Positions 60,801-63,894 of a DNA stretch of 64,000 nt are shown piece by piece; positions within the stretch are counted from its first letter, which is position 1; each line of letters begins with the position of its first letter. Source of the stretch: Apricaphanius iberus (Eukaryota; Chordata; Actinopteri; Cyprinodontiformes; Aphaniidae); contig JAPXFQ010002431.1 in NCBI GenBank assembly GCA_028564705.1, forward strand, positions 1,302,001 through 1,366,000, in the 5' to 3' direction. Below the pieces are notes generated by a model that worked only from the letters and a program-made list of their open reading frames with translations, ran no database searches and had not been told where the DNA came from. The translations under genes and the position numbers were made by a program.

Positions 60801-63776
60801 CTAATCTGCAAAGTAATTAGTGCTTAGTCGATTATCAAAATAATCGTTTGTGGCAATTCTAGTCTGTTTATAAGAATCTTCTCTTCCAGAAGAAAAAAAA
60901 CAGCACAAACAACTACCCATAACTATGTTCCTCACTCGGAAACAGAAACCTGCTTCCAGACCTTCAGTGGAAAAAGATGGACCCGAGTGGTGCGGGGACG
61001 ACGAAACCGTGGCATATTAATACTATTACGTTTGAAAATCTACGAAGGTTTTAACTTAGAGAGCAGTTAAACATCTGAGAGCATTTAGTGAGAAATGTGA
61101 GAAAATATAAATGTAAGTCTGGGAAAAGTGTATGGTGTGTCGAAGGGTTTTTAGAGACTACTGATTTTGTCTGTTGCGGATAATTTTTTGAATGTAACCC
61201 CTGCGATAAACAAGGGACCAGTCTATTAAAACGTTTTTTAAAACCACAGGAAAATAAATAAAGCATTTTAGTTCATGATTCCACACTAGGTAGTTGTTTT
61301 TTTTTACACCGTTGTTAATTAAGAAGACTCCTTAACAACATTCTTGTTATTCGCGGCCAGGCTGTTGCTGTGTCAGTTAAAATGACTGTAGTCAATAAAG
61401 CGGAGCTACTAGATGTGAGATCTTAAGAATTTAGTCTGAATATTAAGAACACTGCCTTGTTGAAGCAATATTTAGATAAGCAGGAAACATTATTGTTTCG
61501 GAAGCTGTTGATATGCTATGAGACTGTTTTTGTACATTACGTTAATTACAGGTAATCCTGAAGGTGATTCATTAAGTTTTAGGAACTAATAACCTGTCTC
61601 TCAACAATGCCCTCATTCCATTGTCTAACTGGAACTGTTTTAGTGTTTTTTGTTAAAAGCTGCCAGCATCTTTATTCTAAGTAGAGCCGGACAAGAAAGT
61701 TAGTCAACATGCATTATGGAGTTTCAAAGATAGACACCTTGATGTCAAATATAAATTACTATCTGCCATGTTCAGAACAGCTTACCGAGTGGTTCCTAAA
61801 GTTGGGCTAATTGTGTACCAGGTTGTAGTCCATTAGGCCAAATGGGAAAGCTTACCAAAGAAGCAGGACTGAAGTAATAATAGGGTAGTAGCTATTAGCT
61901 GTCTATTTTAGGTATGCCTTTTAGAGCTTTACTGACATTATAGATTGTTGAGATTTTCCTGTTACATTTACAAACATAAAAAATATTGTAGAGCTATGTC
62001 CATATCAGAACCTTGTTACAAATCCGAGTCGTTAAAGATTATGTATAGAAACGGTATATACCCCCGATCCCTCCATAAACTCTTCCAGGGGTACTCGAAT
62101 ACAATTCTTAAAGGGCCGCAAAAATAATTAAAACCCCTCAAAAGTCTGTTTATTATTTTTAGTCAATCAATTCGATTTCATTTCAGTTTATTTATATAGA
62201 TCCAATTCACTACACATGTTATCTGAAGGCACTTTACAGGTCATTTAAAGTCAGTCATAAATACATTCCAATCAGTTTAAAAGATTTCCATCGACTCCAC
62301 ATAACTCAATAAAATATGCCTATACAAAACTTGTTGTTTTCTATGAAAGAGCAACAAGAATACAATTTAATTTCCATTTAGTTAGAAATTTAAATTTTTT
62401 CTCAAATAAAACTAAACAGTTACTATTTCTGCATCACACAAAAGCATTTTGTGCTTCCATGAAGCTCTGAGACAATACTTTATGTTCTTGTTGTTGAGAC
62501 AGATTTAACTAAAAACGTTGTAGCATTACTTCATTCCATTTAGTTTTGTTTTTCCTACCTCATATTTTTGGAGGAAACGTGTCTTTTAATTGGGCTTGGT
62601 CTCATAATGCGGTTTCAAATTGGAAACCTTTATCATAGCAGTGGTCGCTTGGCAAATTAAGTACATGGGTCTGGTGCTGGGTAGAGTGAGAATAAATACA
62701 AAATATTTTATCCATTCATATTTAAACTGAATATGTTCTTGTTCACTTTTCTCTTAGCAGCAAATTGAGAAAACAGCAGGTTTTTTTGCTATCCGAATAA
62801 CCACAGAGGAAGAATCAATTAACAAGCAGCTCCGAAAGTGAAAGAAGCCATCGCTCACACTGCTTTGCGGCTGTAATGACGGCCAGCCTGTCGATTGACA
62901 CAGAGAAGACTGCACTGTTGCTCTGTTACGAAGCTGACACGCGGCCGTCATATGGGCTTCCTGTTATTATTTAAAAAGAGCACACACAATACCATGAAAA
63001 TGTGGATAAGCTGGTTTCAGTAAACTGTGTGTAGACAAAGTTTACAGAAGAAAATATATCCTCCTGCTTTTTATACTCTGATTGCTTTGAACGTCGTTGT
63101 CTAGTGAATCATCTGCTCTCGTGTGGCGATCCACACACAGCAGGTCAGCTAACAGAGATGGCTACAGCAGCCACTACAGTCTTTCTTTTACTGCAAACAT
63201 CAAAGGTTAAAATTGTAACTACAAAGCTTGATGGTGCAGCTGACAAAATCTCAGACAGCAGACCAACAGTCTTTGGGAACTGAGCTTACTGAGACTCTGA
63301 TATAAAGGAACAAGGGCCTTCATCTGGACCTTTACATAATACTTAAGAATGGATCAGAATGTCCTTAACGTAAAGCACAAACATTTGAGCTTTTCGTAGC
63401 TTATCAAACTATGTTAAACCATATCCTCCTTGTGCTTTCTATTCCAGGGCTCGTTGAACATGGCAGAAACTGGACCGCCATCGCCAAAATGGTGGGCACC
63501 AAAAGCGAGGCGCAGTGCAAGAACTTCTATTTCAACTACAAGAGACGTCACAACCTGGACAACCTGCTCCAGCAGCACAAGAAGGTGAGCACCCCCCACC
63601 CCAACTTTCCGCTTCCAAGGCCTACCGTTGCCATGGCGCACCACGTGTGTGCGCAAGCTGTTAATCTCCGTCTGTTTCCCAGGATACGCGCAGGGCTCGC
63701 GCCGATACGTCTCAAGGAGAAGGCCAGGCCGCAGCATCACCTGATGACGACGAGGACAATGCAGATGACAGTGAAG
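7586..63776 (+). CDS. ncor1: ncor1, nuclear receptor co-repressor 1, N-terminal part (18 exons, incomplete 3')
   Basis: Joined exons encode about 733 residues that align along their length with vertebrate NCOR1: the SSGYPP start, [11 protein letters not shown], the coiled coil from about residue 166 to 205 ([20 protein letters not shown]), SANT1 (about 427-478), a charged linker and SANT2 (about 643-694). Every exon border is GT-AG and all phases are consistent. NCOR1 is a nuclear scaffold that recruits HDAC3, TBL1/TBL1XR1 and GPS2 to unliganded nuclear receptors. The paralogue NCOR2 is less likely: its N-terminus (MSGSTQ...) and linker differ clearly, although VAxCVL in SANT1 is NCOR2-like. 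Introns range from 89 bp to 11.1 kb. The C-terminal two thirds, with repression domain 3 and the CoRNR boxes, is outside the window. Family assignment is very sure; the exon 4 acceptor and the 3' end of the model are the weak points. Confidence 0.96.
8565..8666. repeat. compound (TA)n/(CA)n microsatellite
   Basis: Three (TA)n blocks broken by ACATATGTGTTT and CTCACACACACACA. The Tc1-like element starts at its right edge, and TATATGTGAG resumes beyond the element at 10285, so the microsatellite was the target site. Confidence 0.93.
8667..10284 (-). mobile_element. complete Tc1-like (DD38E, Intruder-type) transposon
   Basis: 1618 bp with identical terminal inverted repeats of about 27 bp beginning CACTACCGTTCAAAAGTTTG, flanked by TA on each side (8665-8666 and 10285-10286). 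Ends, target site and full-length transposase frame are all intact, so this copy looks young. It lies antisense to ncor1 in intron 1. The spacing of the catalytic acids (38 residues) places it in the DD38E branch described as 'Intruder', not in DD34E Tc1. Confidence 0.93.
8829..9872 (-). CDS. Tc1-like transposase, DD38E type, intact (347 aa)
   Basis: Cut-and-paste DNA transposase. The N-terminal part (1-110) has two helix-turn-helix regions: [20 protein letters not shown], then the second one around [10 protein letters not shown], joined by a basic SGRPR motif (58-62). The catalytic part has D154 (LWTDESKF), a glycine-rich [12 protein letters not shown] box (189-200), D244 (QQDNDPKHT) and E283 ([11 protein letters not shown]). 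D244 and E283 are separated by 38 residues. Length is normal for the family (about 340-350 aa). No frameshift or internal stop. The ATG lies about 410 bp inside the right terminal repeat. Intact motifs suggest it could be active, but activity cannot be read from sequence. Confidence 0.95.
   Translation of the reverse strand: MARKRELSSETRQSILVLRNEGYSMREIAKKLKISYNGVYYSLQRTAQTGSNQSRKRSGRPRCTTEQEDKYIRVSSLRNRRLTGPQLASSLNSTRKTPVSTSTVKRRLRDSGLQGRVAKKKPYLRLANKRKRLRWAKEHRHWTEEDWKKVLWTDESKFEVFGSQRRTFVRRRTTEKMLEECLTPSVKHGGGNVMVWGCFGAGKVGDLYRVKGILNKEGYHSILQRHAIPSGQRLIGANFILQQDNDPKHTSKLCKNYLEKKQAAGILSVMEWPAQSPDLNPVELLWEQLDCMVRKKCPSNQSKLWELLLEAWGAISPDYLNKLTARMPKVCNAVIAANGGFFDESKV
10320..10650 (+). repeat. 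dispersed repeat family R, copy 1
   Basis: 10400-10485 matches 20508-20595 (TTTATTA.TGGATCTAGTTGATCCA, then GGTGAAAACGACCACCAGCTA against GGTTGAAAAGAGCCACCAAGTA). Together with 7777-7830 it may be the remains of one element interrupted by the Tc1 insertion. Confidence 0.5.
11291..11340. repeat. perfect 20-bp hairpin
   Basis: Arms TCATTTTATGCATTTCTATC and its exact complement, separated by a 10-base loop (ATTGACCAAA). Confidence 0.95.
11600..11806 (+). mobile_element. LINE 3' end remnant
   Basis: ACACAGACTGCTGCAGGAGA followed by TACTTCCTGCC and the tail CTTTGGGATCAATAAATAGT then TTGAATTGAA resembles the 3' end at 56140-56275. Typical tail of a teleost LINE, 5' truncated. Confidence 0.65.
14564..14590. 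repeat. (T)27 tract
   Basis: 27 T followed at once by CGGCCGCC. Read on the - strand it may be the poly-A tail of an old retroposed copy, though no body was recognised. Confidence 0.9.
15242..16000. mobile_element. short DNA element (TAGGGATGGGTATCG family)
   Basis: Left end TAGGGATGGGTATCG; right part GGTACCCATCTGTATTGATC then GATTCCCTA. These ends are similar to those of 42505-43565. It contains the 41-bp palindrome at 15351. No clear target duplication, and the right border is uncertain. Confidence 0.55.
15351..15391. repeat. 41-bp perfect palindrome
   Basis: Arms CTGTTTATATAGTGTTCTTA and its exact complement with a single A between them. Confidence 0.95.
16436..16470. repeat. perfect 15-bp hairpin
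   Basis: Arms TAATATTAAGATGCC and its exact complement around a 5-base loop. Confidence 0.93.
16796..17140 (+). mobile_element. inverted-repeat DNA element, second copy of the 1-348 family
   Basis: Begins GTAGAGCTGGGTATTCATTC with repeated GAATCGATTC; shares the TAGCACTGACCC block and the AAGAATCGATTCAG end with the reverse complement of 1-348. Confidence 0.6.
17278..18094. mobile_element. TIR element (TAAyGCCCC family) carrying a tRNA-like segment
   Basis: Ends TAATGCCCCATTTCCACTAG and (complement of right end) TAACGCCCCTTTTCCACTAG, continuing with CCAGTACGGTAC. About 817 bp, no coding capacity. The ends match over roughly 45 bp with few changes. Target duplication unclear (TAA-type sequence at both ends). 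Confidence 0.75.
17705..17763 (+). other. degenerate tRNA-like (SINE-type) segment
   Basis: TTGGCTGAGTGG fits the A box of a Leu/Ser tRNA promoter and GGTTCACATCC is close to the B box GGTTCRANNCC, about 30 bp downstream. The arms do not form a proper cloverleaf, so this is a tRNA-derived repeat, not a functional tRNA. Confidence 0.5.
18230..18324 (+). CDS. ncor1: ncor1 coding exon 2 (residues 38-69)
   Basis: Reads DFPVPDYR at the start and [15 protein letters not shown] at the end, matching the family's DYR and [13 protein letters not shown] blocks. The glutamine run found between them in mammals is missing, so the exon is shorter. Acceptor TTGAAG at 18229, donor GAAAG|GTACCT. Ends in phase 2. 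Confidence 0.93.
18427..18634 (+). CDS. ncor1: ncor1 coding exon 3 (residues 69-138)
   Basis: Completes a split arginine codon, then encodes [15 protein letters not shown] and the [13 protein letters not shown] block (human ESKRPRLEQV), ending [10 protein letters not shown]. 102-bp intron before it, 203-bp intron after it. Acceptor TTATGCTTCAG, donor AAG|GTTGGG, phase 0 at the end. Confidence 0.94.
18838..19011 (+). CDS. ncor1: ncor1 coding exon 4 (residues 139-196), TBL1/GPS2-interacting coiled coil
   Basis: Encodes [10 protein letters not shown] and then [20 protein letters not shown] through ISKLKKKQ, the start of the conserved coiled coil that in NCOR1/NCOR2 contacts GPS2 and TBL1. Donor CAG|GTGGGT. 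Two in-frame acceptors are possible: 18829 (adding HSQ) or 18838. I chose 18838 because it gives the shorter protein that aligns best after KK; the nine-base difference does not change the frame. Confidence 0.9.
19955..20202 (+). mobile_element. teleost retroposon tail, + copy
   Basis: Contains GGAGGTTTCTTCCTGTTAAA, GGGAGTTTTTCCTC, AAGTGCCTCGAGATGACATC and ends GGCGTTATATAAATAAACTG then AATTGAATT. This is a very common fish interspersed repeat with the look of a LINE/SINE 3' end. An inverted copy is at 21197-21445. Confidence 0.75.
20262..20370. repeat. (TA)n microsatellite with ACATACATATATATGTATGT interruptions
   Basis: Alternating TA blocks with palindromic ATACATACATATATATATGT units repeated twice. 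Confidence 0.93.
20371..20620 (+). repeat. dispersed repeat family R, copy 2
   Basis: Matches 10400-10485; best block is 20508-20595, including ATCTAGTTGATCCA. Confidence 0.5.
21197..21445 (-). mobile_element. teleost retroposon tail, - copy
   Basis: Reverse complement of the 19955-20202 repeat: TTCAATTCAGTTTATTTATA, TTTCACAACAGATGTCATCT, AGTTTTTCC-type block inverted, then CGGTCATCTGCCGAGA. It lies directly left of the TIR element at 21604. Confidence 0.75.
21604..22756. mobile_element. TIR element of 1.15 kb, TA target site, non-coding
   Basis: Ends ATCACGCCTGTGAAGGCAAA and, inverted at the right, ATCACACCTGTGAAGGCAAA, continuing TGAGCATGAC on both sides: about 30 bp with one or two changes. 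Flanked by TA at 21602-21603 and 22757-22758, which would fit a mariner-like or similar target. No transposase domain is visible; short open frames on the - strand are GC-rich noise. Parts recur at 5398-5690 and 54775-55045. Confidence 0.72.
23398..23511 (+). CDS. ncor1: ncor1 coding exon 5 (residues 197-234)
   Basis: Encodes [20 protein letters not shown] and [15 protein letters not shown], almost identical to human NCOR1. It continues the coiled coil and the proline-rich hinge. Acceptor TTTTCTCCTAG, donor AGG|GTACGC, both ends in phase 0. Confidence 0.96.
23512..24841 (+). other. ncor1: ncor1 intron 5 (1.3 kb)
   Basis: No repeat or gene recognised; moderately AT-rich sequence. Confidence 0.8.
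24842..24898 (+). CDS. ncor1: ncor1 coding exon 6 (residues 235-253)
   Basis: A 57-bp exon encoding [19 protein letters not shown], which differs from human NCOR1 only at a leucine for phenylalanine. Acceptor TTTCGTTTCAG, donor CTG|GTAGGT. Confidence 0.95.
24955..27082. mobile_element. hAT-like element with TAGAGATGCACC ends
   Basis: Left end TAGAGATGCACCAATCAGAA, right end (inverted) TAGAGATGCACCCAGAA. The 12-bp ends are complementary; the flanking octamers AAAATCAT and ATTTTAAT agree only in part. 2.1 kb including the nested Tc1 remnant and a (TA)n(TG)n tract at 25096-25131. Confidence 0.55.
25430..26430 (+). pseudogene. decayed Tc1-like transposase copy
   Basis: Fragments in the + direction read like a Tc1 transposase: ATGGCCAAGACCACATAGCT then ACACCAGGGACAAG (MAKT*... 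DTRDK), [12 protein letters not shown] at about 25835-25872, and [14 protein letters not shown] at about 25987-26028. Stops and frameshifts interrupt it. The 3' end TGCCAAATACTTTTTGCTCT is a common Tc1 terminus in fish. Not functional. Confidence 0.8.
27169..27221 (+). CDS. ncor1: ncor1 coding exon 7 (residues 254-271)
   Basis: Encodes [17 protein letters not shown] plus two bases of a threonine codon. Acceptor TTCTTTTTCAAG, donor AAAAC|GTGAGT. The exon begins 86 bp after the right end of a 2.1 kb transposon-like insertion in the preceding intron. Confidence 0.95.
27434..27881. repeat. (TA)n/(TG)n microsatellite split by a MITE
   Basis: (TA)n at 27434-27477, then the 27478-27833 element, then TA repeats again from 27834 followed by (TG)n to about 27881. 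Confidence 0.93.
27478..27833. mobile_element. hAT-type MITE inserted in a (TA)n tract
   Basis: Starts TAGGGATGCACCGAAAATTC and ends GTCGGGGCATCCCTA. The inner sequence repeats TTCGGTTTT-type units. Flanked by ATATATAT on both sides, compatible with an 8-bp hAT duplication. 356 bp, no coding capacity. Ends resemble the element at 1318-1709. Confidence 0.85.
28093..28132. repeat. (C)28 tract followed by (AC)6
   Basis: 28 consecutive C, then ACACACACACAC. The - strand is a 28-base G run. Confidence 0.95.
28333..28399 (+). CDS. ncor1: ncor1 coding exon 8 (residues 271-293)
   Basis: Completes the split threonine, then [20 protein letters not shown], invariant in vertebrate NCOR1. Very strong pyrimidine tract (CTTTCTTTTTTCAG) and donor AGG|GTAAGT. 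Confidence 0.96.
29165..29228 (+). mobile_element. short LINE-type 3' tail
   Basis: CCTAACGGATAAATAAAGTA then TTTGATTTGAA resembles the ends of the LINE remnants at 11806 and 56275. Only the tail is clear. Confidence 0.4.
29387..30735. mobile_element. fold-back type element with long imperfect inverted repeats
   Basis: Outer arms: CAGTTCCACCAGAGTTCCAC, GGGGGCG, AGATGAATGGGAGTCTATGG on the left against the complement of 30645-30735 (CAGTTCCACTCTGGTTCTAA, GAGGGCGC, AGAATGAATGGAGATCTATG). A second inverted pair is 29451-29555 against 30052-30165 (GGGAAGCCTAAGTC, GTCAATGGAGCGATAAAAGT and their complement). No coding capacity. Confidence 0.6.
33472..33644 (+). CDS. ncor1: ncor1 coding exon 9 (residues 294-351)
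   Basis: Encodes [20 protein letters not shown] through [11 protein letters not shown], a highly charged helical region conserved in both co-repressors. Acceptor GTGCCCAG, donor AAAG|GTTAGC, ends in phase 2. Confidence 0.96.
33645..35608 (+). other. ncor1: ncor1 intron 9 (2.0 kb)
   Basis: Has the retroposon tail at 33675-33745; the rest is AT-rich with nothing recognised. Confidence 0.75.
33675..33745 (-). mobile_element. LINE-type tail (GGCAAGGCAATTTTATT family)
   Basis: GGCAAGGCAATTTTATTCGC, ATAGCGCAACACAAGGTAAT, TCAAGGTGCTTTAC: the common fish LINE tail, inverted. Same family as 37890-37955. Confidence 0.6.
35609..35699 (+). CDS. ncor1: ncor1 coding exon 10 (residues 351-381)
   Basis: Completes an arginine codon, then [20 protein letters not shown] and [10 protein letters not shown]; the human protein differs by one residue. 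Acceptor TTTTTCCCACAG, donor GAG|GTAGGA. Confidence 0.96.
36106..36646. mobile_element. MITE with CCGTATTTTTCGGATTATAA ends
   Basis: Terminal repeats TACCGTATTTTTCGGATTAT then AAG at the left and the exact complement at the right. Inner copies of GCGACTTATACTCCAG follow each end. 541 bp. TA at both borders would fit a TA target. Widespread short element type in vertebrates; superfamily not assigned. Confidence 0.85.
37195..37840 (+). mobile_element. hAT-like element fragment, copy 2
   Basis: Shares blocks with the reverse complement of 820-1075 at both its left (37195-37240) and right (37735-37830) parts; the middle here is longer. Open frame on the - strand (37509-37703) has no clear domain. 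Confidence 0.55.
37888..37955 (-). mobile_element. LINE-type tail (GGCAAGGCAAGTTTATT family)
   Basis: GGGCAAGGCAAGTTTATTTG, AGCACAATTCATACACAAGG, CAATTCAAAGTGCTTCACAG. Same family as 33675-33745. Confidence 0.65.
38386..39447. mobile_element. hAT element, non-autonomous, with exact 8-bp target duplication
   Basis: Starts TAGAGCTGCCACGATTTGTC and ends TTTGTGGCAGCCCCA; end complementarity covers about 12 bp. The octamer GTTTGAAT flanks it on both sides (38378-38385 and 39448-39455), the hAT signature. 1062 bp, no transposase frame. Related copy at 59827-60861. Confidence 0.9.
39698..39876 (+). CDS. ncor1: ncor1 coding exon 11 (residues 382-441), start of SANT1
   Basis: Encodes [35 protein letters not shown] and then the first SANT1 helix around W430 ([18 protein letters not shown]). 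In NCOR1/NCOR2 the segment before W430 is part of the deacetylase activation domain that wraps around HDAC3. Acceptor CCCCCACAG, donor GAGAA|GTAAGT, phase 2. Confidence 0.96.
39966..40020 (+). CDS. ncor1: ncor1 coding exon 12 (residues 441-459), SANT1
   Basis: Encodes [19 protein letters not shown], the central SANT1 helix. K447 corresponds to a lysine that contacts inositol tetraphosphate in the HDAC3-NCOR2 structure (K449 there). Intron before it is 89 bp, after it 121 bp. Acceptor GACCTGCAG, donor AAG|GTAAAT. Confidence 0.96.
40142..40243 (+). CDS. ncor1: ncor1 coding exon 13 (residues 460-493), end of SANT1
   Basis: Encodes [20 protein letters not shown] and then [14 protein letters not shown]. 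By position, Y468, K472 and K473 match the inositol-phosphate-contacting Y470, K474 and K475 of NCOR2. Differences from human NCOR1: SVPD is CVAD and YYY is FYY. The basic tail KRRGR is kept. Acceptor CCTTGCTTCAG, donor CAG|GTAAAT, followed by the 11 kb intron. Confidence 0.95.
41101..41650 (+). repeat. dispersed repeat family with GCACAGCTTGATGACATCAT, copy 1
   Basis: Begins AGGGCTGGGCAATTTGGCCT, the kind of left end seen in fish short DNA elements. 41560-41640 shares the 20-base block GCACAGCTTGATGACATCAT and a following TTTGGCTAAAT with 49590-49652. Confidence 0.5.
42505..43565. mobile_element. hAT-type non-autonomous element (TAGGGATGGGTACCG ends)
   Basis: Left end TAGGGATGGGTACCGATATT; right end CGTAAACGATACCCATCCCTA is its near complement over about 15 bp. 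1061 bp. Flanking octamers (CTCTTAAC and ACCCTCAC) do not match well. No transposase frame. Contains a 14-base G run (42717-42730). Confidence 0.7.
45705..45825. repeat. short dispersed repeat (TCAAGTCACC family), copy 1
   Basis: AGTGTTGTAGTCAAGTCACC, TCCAGGTCCTACTCGAG, TTTGAGTCCAAGTCAC and AAGTCAAGTCAAAGAC. A related, inverted copy is at 58925-59050 (ACTTAGACTCAAGTC... TTGAGACGTGACTTA). Confidence 0.5.
49500..50245. repeat. dispersed repeat family with GCACAGCTTGATGACATCAT, copy 2
   Basis: Shares the 20-base block with 41560-41640. Near its right end AATTATTTTGACAGCCCTAG looks like the terminal part of a short DNA element. Borders uncertain. Confidence 0.45.
51337..51467 (+). CDS. ncor1: ncor1 coding exon 14 (residues 494-537), charged linker
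   Basis: Encodes [20 protein letters not shown] followed by an almost pure run of glutamate, lysine and aspartate ending KDEKEHS. This low-complexity acidic-basic linker follows SANT1 in mammalian NCOR1 as well. The DNA is nearly all purine on the + strand. Acceptor TTTTTGCATGCAG, donor TCTAG|GTGAGT, phase 2. Confidence 0.94.
51468..53613 (+). other. ncor1: ncor1 intron 14 (2.1 kb)
   Basis: No repeat or gene that I can name. The sequence looks moderately AT-rich and unique. Confidence 0.7.
53614..53906 (+). CDS. ncor1: ncor1 coding exon 15 (residues 537-635), linker between SANT domains
   Basis: Encodes [12 protein letters not shown], then [18 protein letters not shown] and [19 protein letters not shown]; these match the human GRKTANSQGRRKGRITRSM region. 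The last 40 or so residues ([20 protein letters not shown] and on) have no counterpart in the human protein that I recall. A 128-codon open frame (53561-53947) contains the exon; its first 17 codons lie before the acceptor ACCACAG. Donor AAAG|GTGAAA, phase 1. Confidence 0.92.
54168..54320 (+). pseudogene. decayed Tc1-like copy, left half
   Basis: CCCATGGTGAAACATAGGGG then TGGCAGCATTATGGTGTGAG corresponds to the PxVKHxGGSIMVWG box of Tc1 transposases, followed by RVDGKINGG. It stops near 54320, and the transposase resumes at 56281. Confidence 0.7.
54775..55045 (-). mobile_element. inverted fragment of the 21.6-22.8 kb TIR family
   Basis: 54780-54845 is the complement of 21758-21830 (CTCTGGCTGTTGCTGAACTG, CCAATCACAGGCATACGCTC, GATGGATAGTT). 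55005-55045 is the complement of 5646-5690 (TTTTTACTAGAAGTGCAGCT, CATAGAATACTC). So one family joins these three loci. Confidence 0.65.
55355..56275 (+). pseudogene. broken LINE reverse transcriptase with 3' tail
   Basis: Fragments in changing frames read like a teleost CR1/L2/Rex1-group reverse transcriptase: [16 protein letters not shown] and [20 protein letters not shown] (55359-55500), then a PRGTVLS box, HLQK*SESS in place of the catalytic FSDD box (about 55575-55605), [19 protein letters not shown] (55690-55745), EEVELVEDK, and [20 protein letters not shown] (56069-56129). It ends with CTCTGGGATCAGTAAAGTAG and a short tail. Stops, frameshifts and loss of the catalytic DD show it is dead. 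Confidence 0.8.
56281..56570 (+). pseudogene. decayed Tc1-like copy, right half
   Basis: AGGTTCACCTTCCAGCAGGA then CGACTTTAAACATACACC corresponds to [12 protein letters not shown], and AGACCTAAATCCAAG to PDLNP. CAAGCTTGTATGGATTTACA then AAGACTCTAATT matches the usual Tc1 C-terminal region. Directly follows the LINE tail. Confidence 0.7.
57180..57660 (+). promoter_or_regulatory. GC-rich block before the SANT2 exons, possible internal promoter or enhancer
   Basis: High GC with CpG pairs (for example ACACGGCGTCACAG, CCCGGCGGCC, GTCTGACGCGGTGTCAG), GAGAGAGA repeats at 57419-57443 and a pyrimidine-rich tract at 57560-57660. It stands out from the AT-rich introns. Two overlapping open frames are present by chance or as non-coding exon; neither resembles a known protein. 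No TATA box is seen. Function is inference. Confidence 0.3.
57672..57737 (+). CDS. ncor1: ncor1 coding exon 16 (residues 635-657), start of SANT2
   Basis: Encodes [20 protein letters not shown] and KK. From [15 protein letters not shown] on it is identical to human NCOR1. W646 is the first SANT2 core tryptophan. Acceptor CTCGTGATTTAG after a long pyrimidine tract, donor AAAAAAG|GTAATG, phase 1. Confidence 0.95.
58925..59050. repeat. short dispersed repeat (TCAAGTCACC family), copy 2
   Basis: ACTTAGACTCAAGTCTTTAA, ATGACTTGAAAG, AAAGACTTGGGTCGGAC, ACTTGAGACGTGACTTA. Related to 45705-45825 by the AAGTC/GACTT repeats. Confidence 0.45.
59090..59215 (-). mobile_element. teleost retroposon tail, inverted
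   Basis: AATTCACTTGTTTATTTATA, AGCGCCAATTTACAACAGTT, GGCATCTTGAGGCACTTTAC: same kind of tail as 21197-21445. Copy at 62170-62290 is similar, also inverted, and shares ACATTC.AATCAGT downstream. Confidence 0.65.
59827..60861. mobile_element. hAT element, second copy of the 38386-39447 family
   Basis: Shares inner blocks with 38386-39447: GTTAGCTGCTAACRTTRRCA, GACATGTCGGCTT, ACGTCATGTGTCTGCTGTAA, and the right end GATTATCAAAATAATCGTTT then GTGGCAATTCTA. The octamer GTCTGTTT occurs at 59819-59826 and 60862-60869, so it may keep its target duplication, although the left terminal repeat is lost or changed beyond recognition. Confidence 0.7.
62170..62290 (-). mobile_element. teleost retroposon tail, inverted
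   Basis: TTCATTTCAGTTTATTTATA, ATCTGAAGGCACTTTACAGG, ACATTCCAATCAGTTTAAAA. Diverged relative of 59090-59215. Confidence 0.6.
63448..63584 (+). CDS. ncor1: ncor1 coding exon 17 (residues 657-702), SANT2
   Basis: Encodes [20 protein letters not shown] and then [20 protein letters not shown] up to LQQHKK: helices 2 and 3 of SANT2, which in NCOR proteins binds histone tails. Acceptor CTATTCCAG, donor AAG|GTGAGC. Confidence 0.96.
63683..63776 (+). CDS. ncor1: ncor1 coding exon 18 (residues 703-733), acidic region after SANT2
   Basis: Encodes [20 protein letters not shown] and [11 protein letters not shown]. The sequence is only loosely similar to the human region (TSRKPREERD... EDSE) but its place, phase and acidic end fit. 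The intron before it is only 98 bp. Acceptor TCTGTTTCCCAG is strong; the donor GAAG|GTCAGA is weak, so the exon's right border is less certain. Confidence 0.85.
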
Positions 63777-63868
63777 GTCAGACTGATTAATGATGGGAAG
63801 CGCGTGTTCTGTTAACCACGTGCACAGACTCGTTCCTGTTCCCACACTCTTTCCTTCCCGTTTATCAG

Positions 63869-63894
63869 AGGTCCAAGTCCCAAGGGTGGTTGGG
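63869..63894 (+). CDS. ncor1: possible ncor1 microexon (EVQVPRVVG)
   Basis: A very good acceptor (CTTTCCTTCCCGTTTATCAG, ending 63868) stands 92 bp after the donor of exon 18. In the right phase it reads EVQVPR, weakly like the EVEAVKPSED that follows DSE in human NCOR1. Donors at 63886 (GTGGTT) or 63895 (GTAAAA) would close a 17- or 26-bp exon. Beyond these the frame no longer resembles the family. Inference only. Confidence 0.3.

Larger units (their letters stand above)
57738..63447 (+). other. ncor1: ncor1 intron 16 (5.7 kb), splitting SANT2
   Basis: Contains retroposon tails near 59090 and 62170, the second hAT copy (59827-60861) and a TCAAGTCACC-type repeat (58925-59050). 57960-58510, 60870-62160 and 62340-63440 show nothing I recognise. 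Confidence 0.75.

Noticed and set aside
7586..63776. Assignment to ncor2 (SMRT) instead of ncor1
   Set aside because: The N-terminus, exon 2 and 3 blocks, the [14 protein letters not shown] linker and SANT2 ([16 protein letters not shown]) follow NCOR1; only the VA in SANT1 is NCOR2-like.
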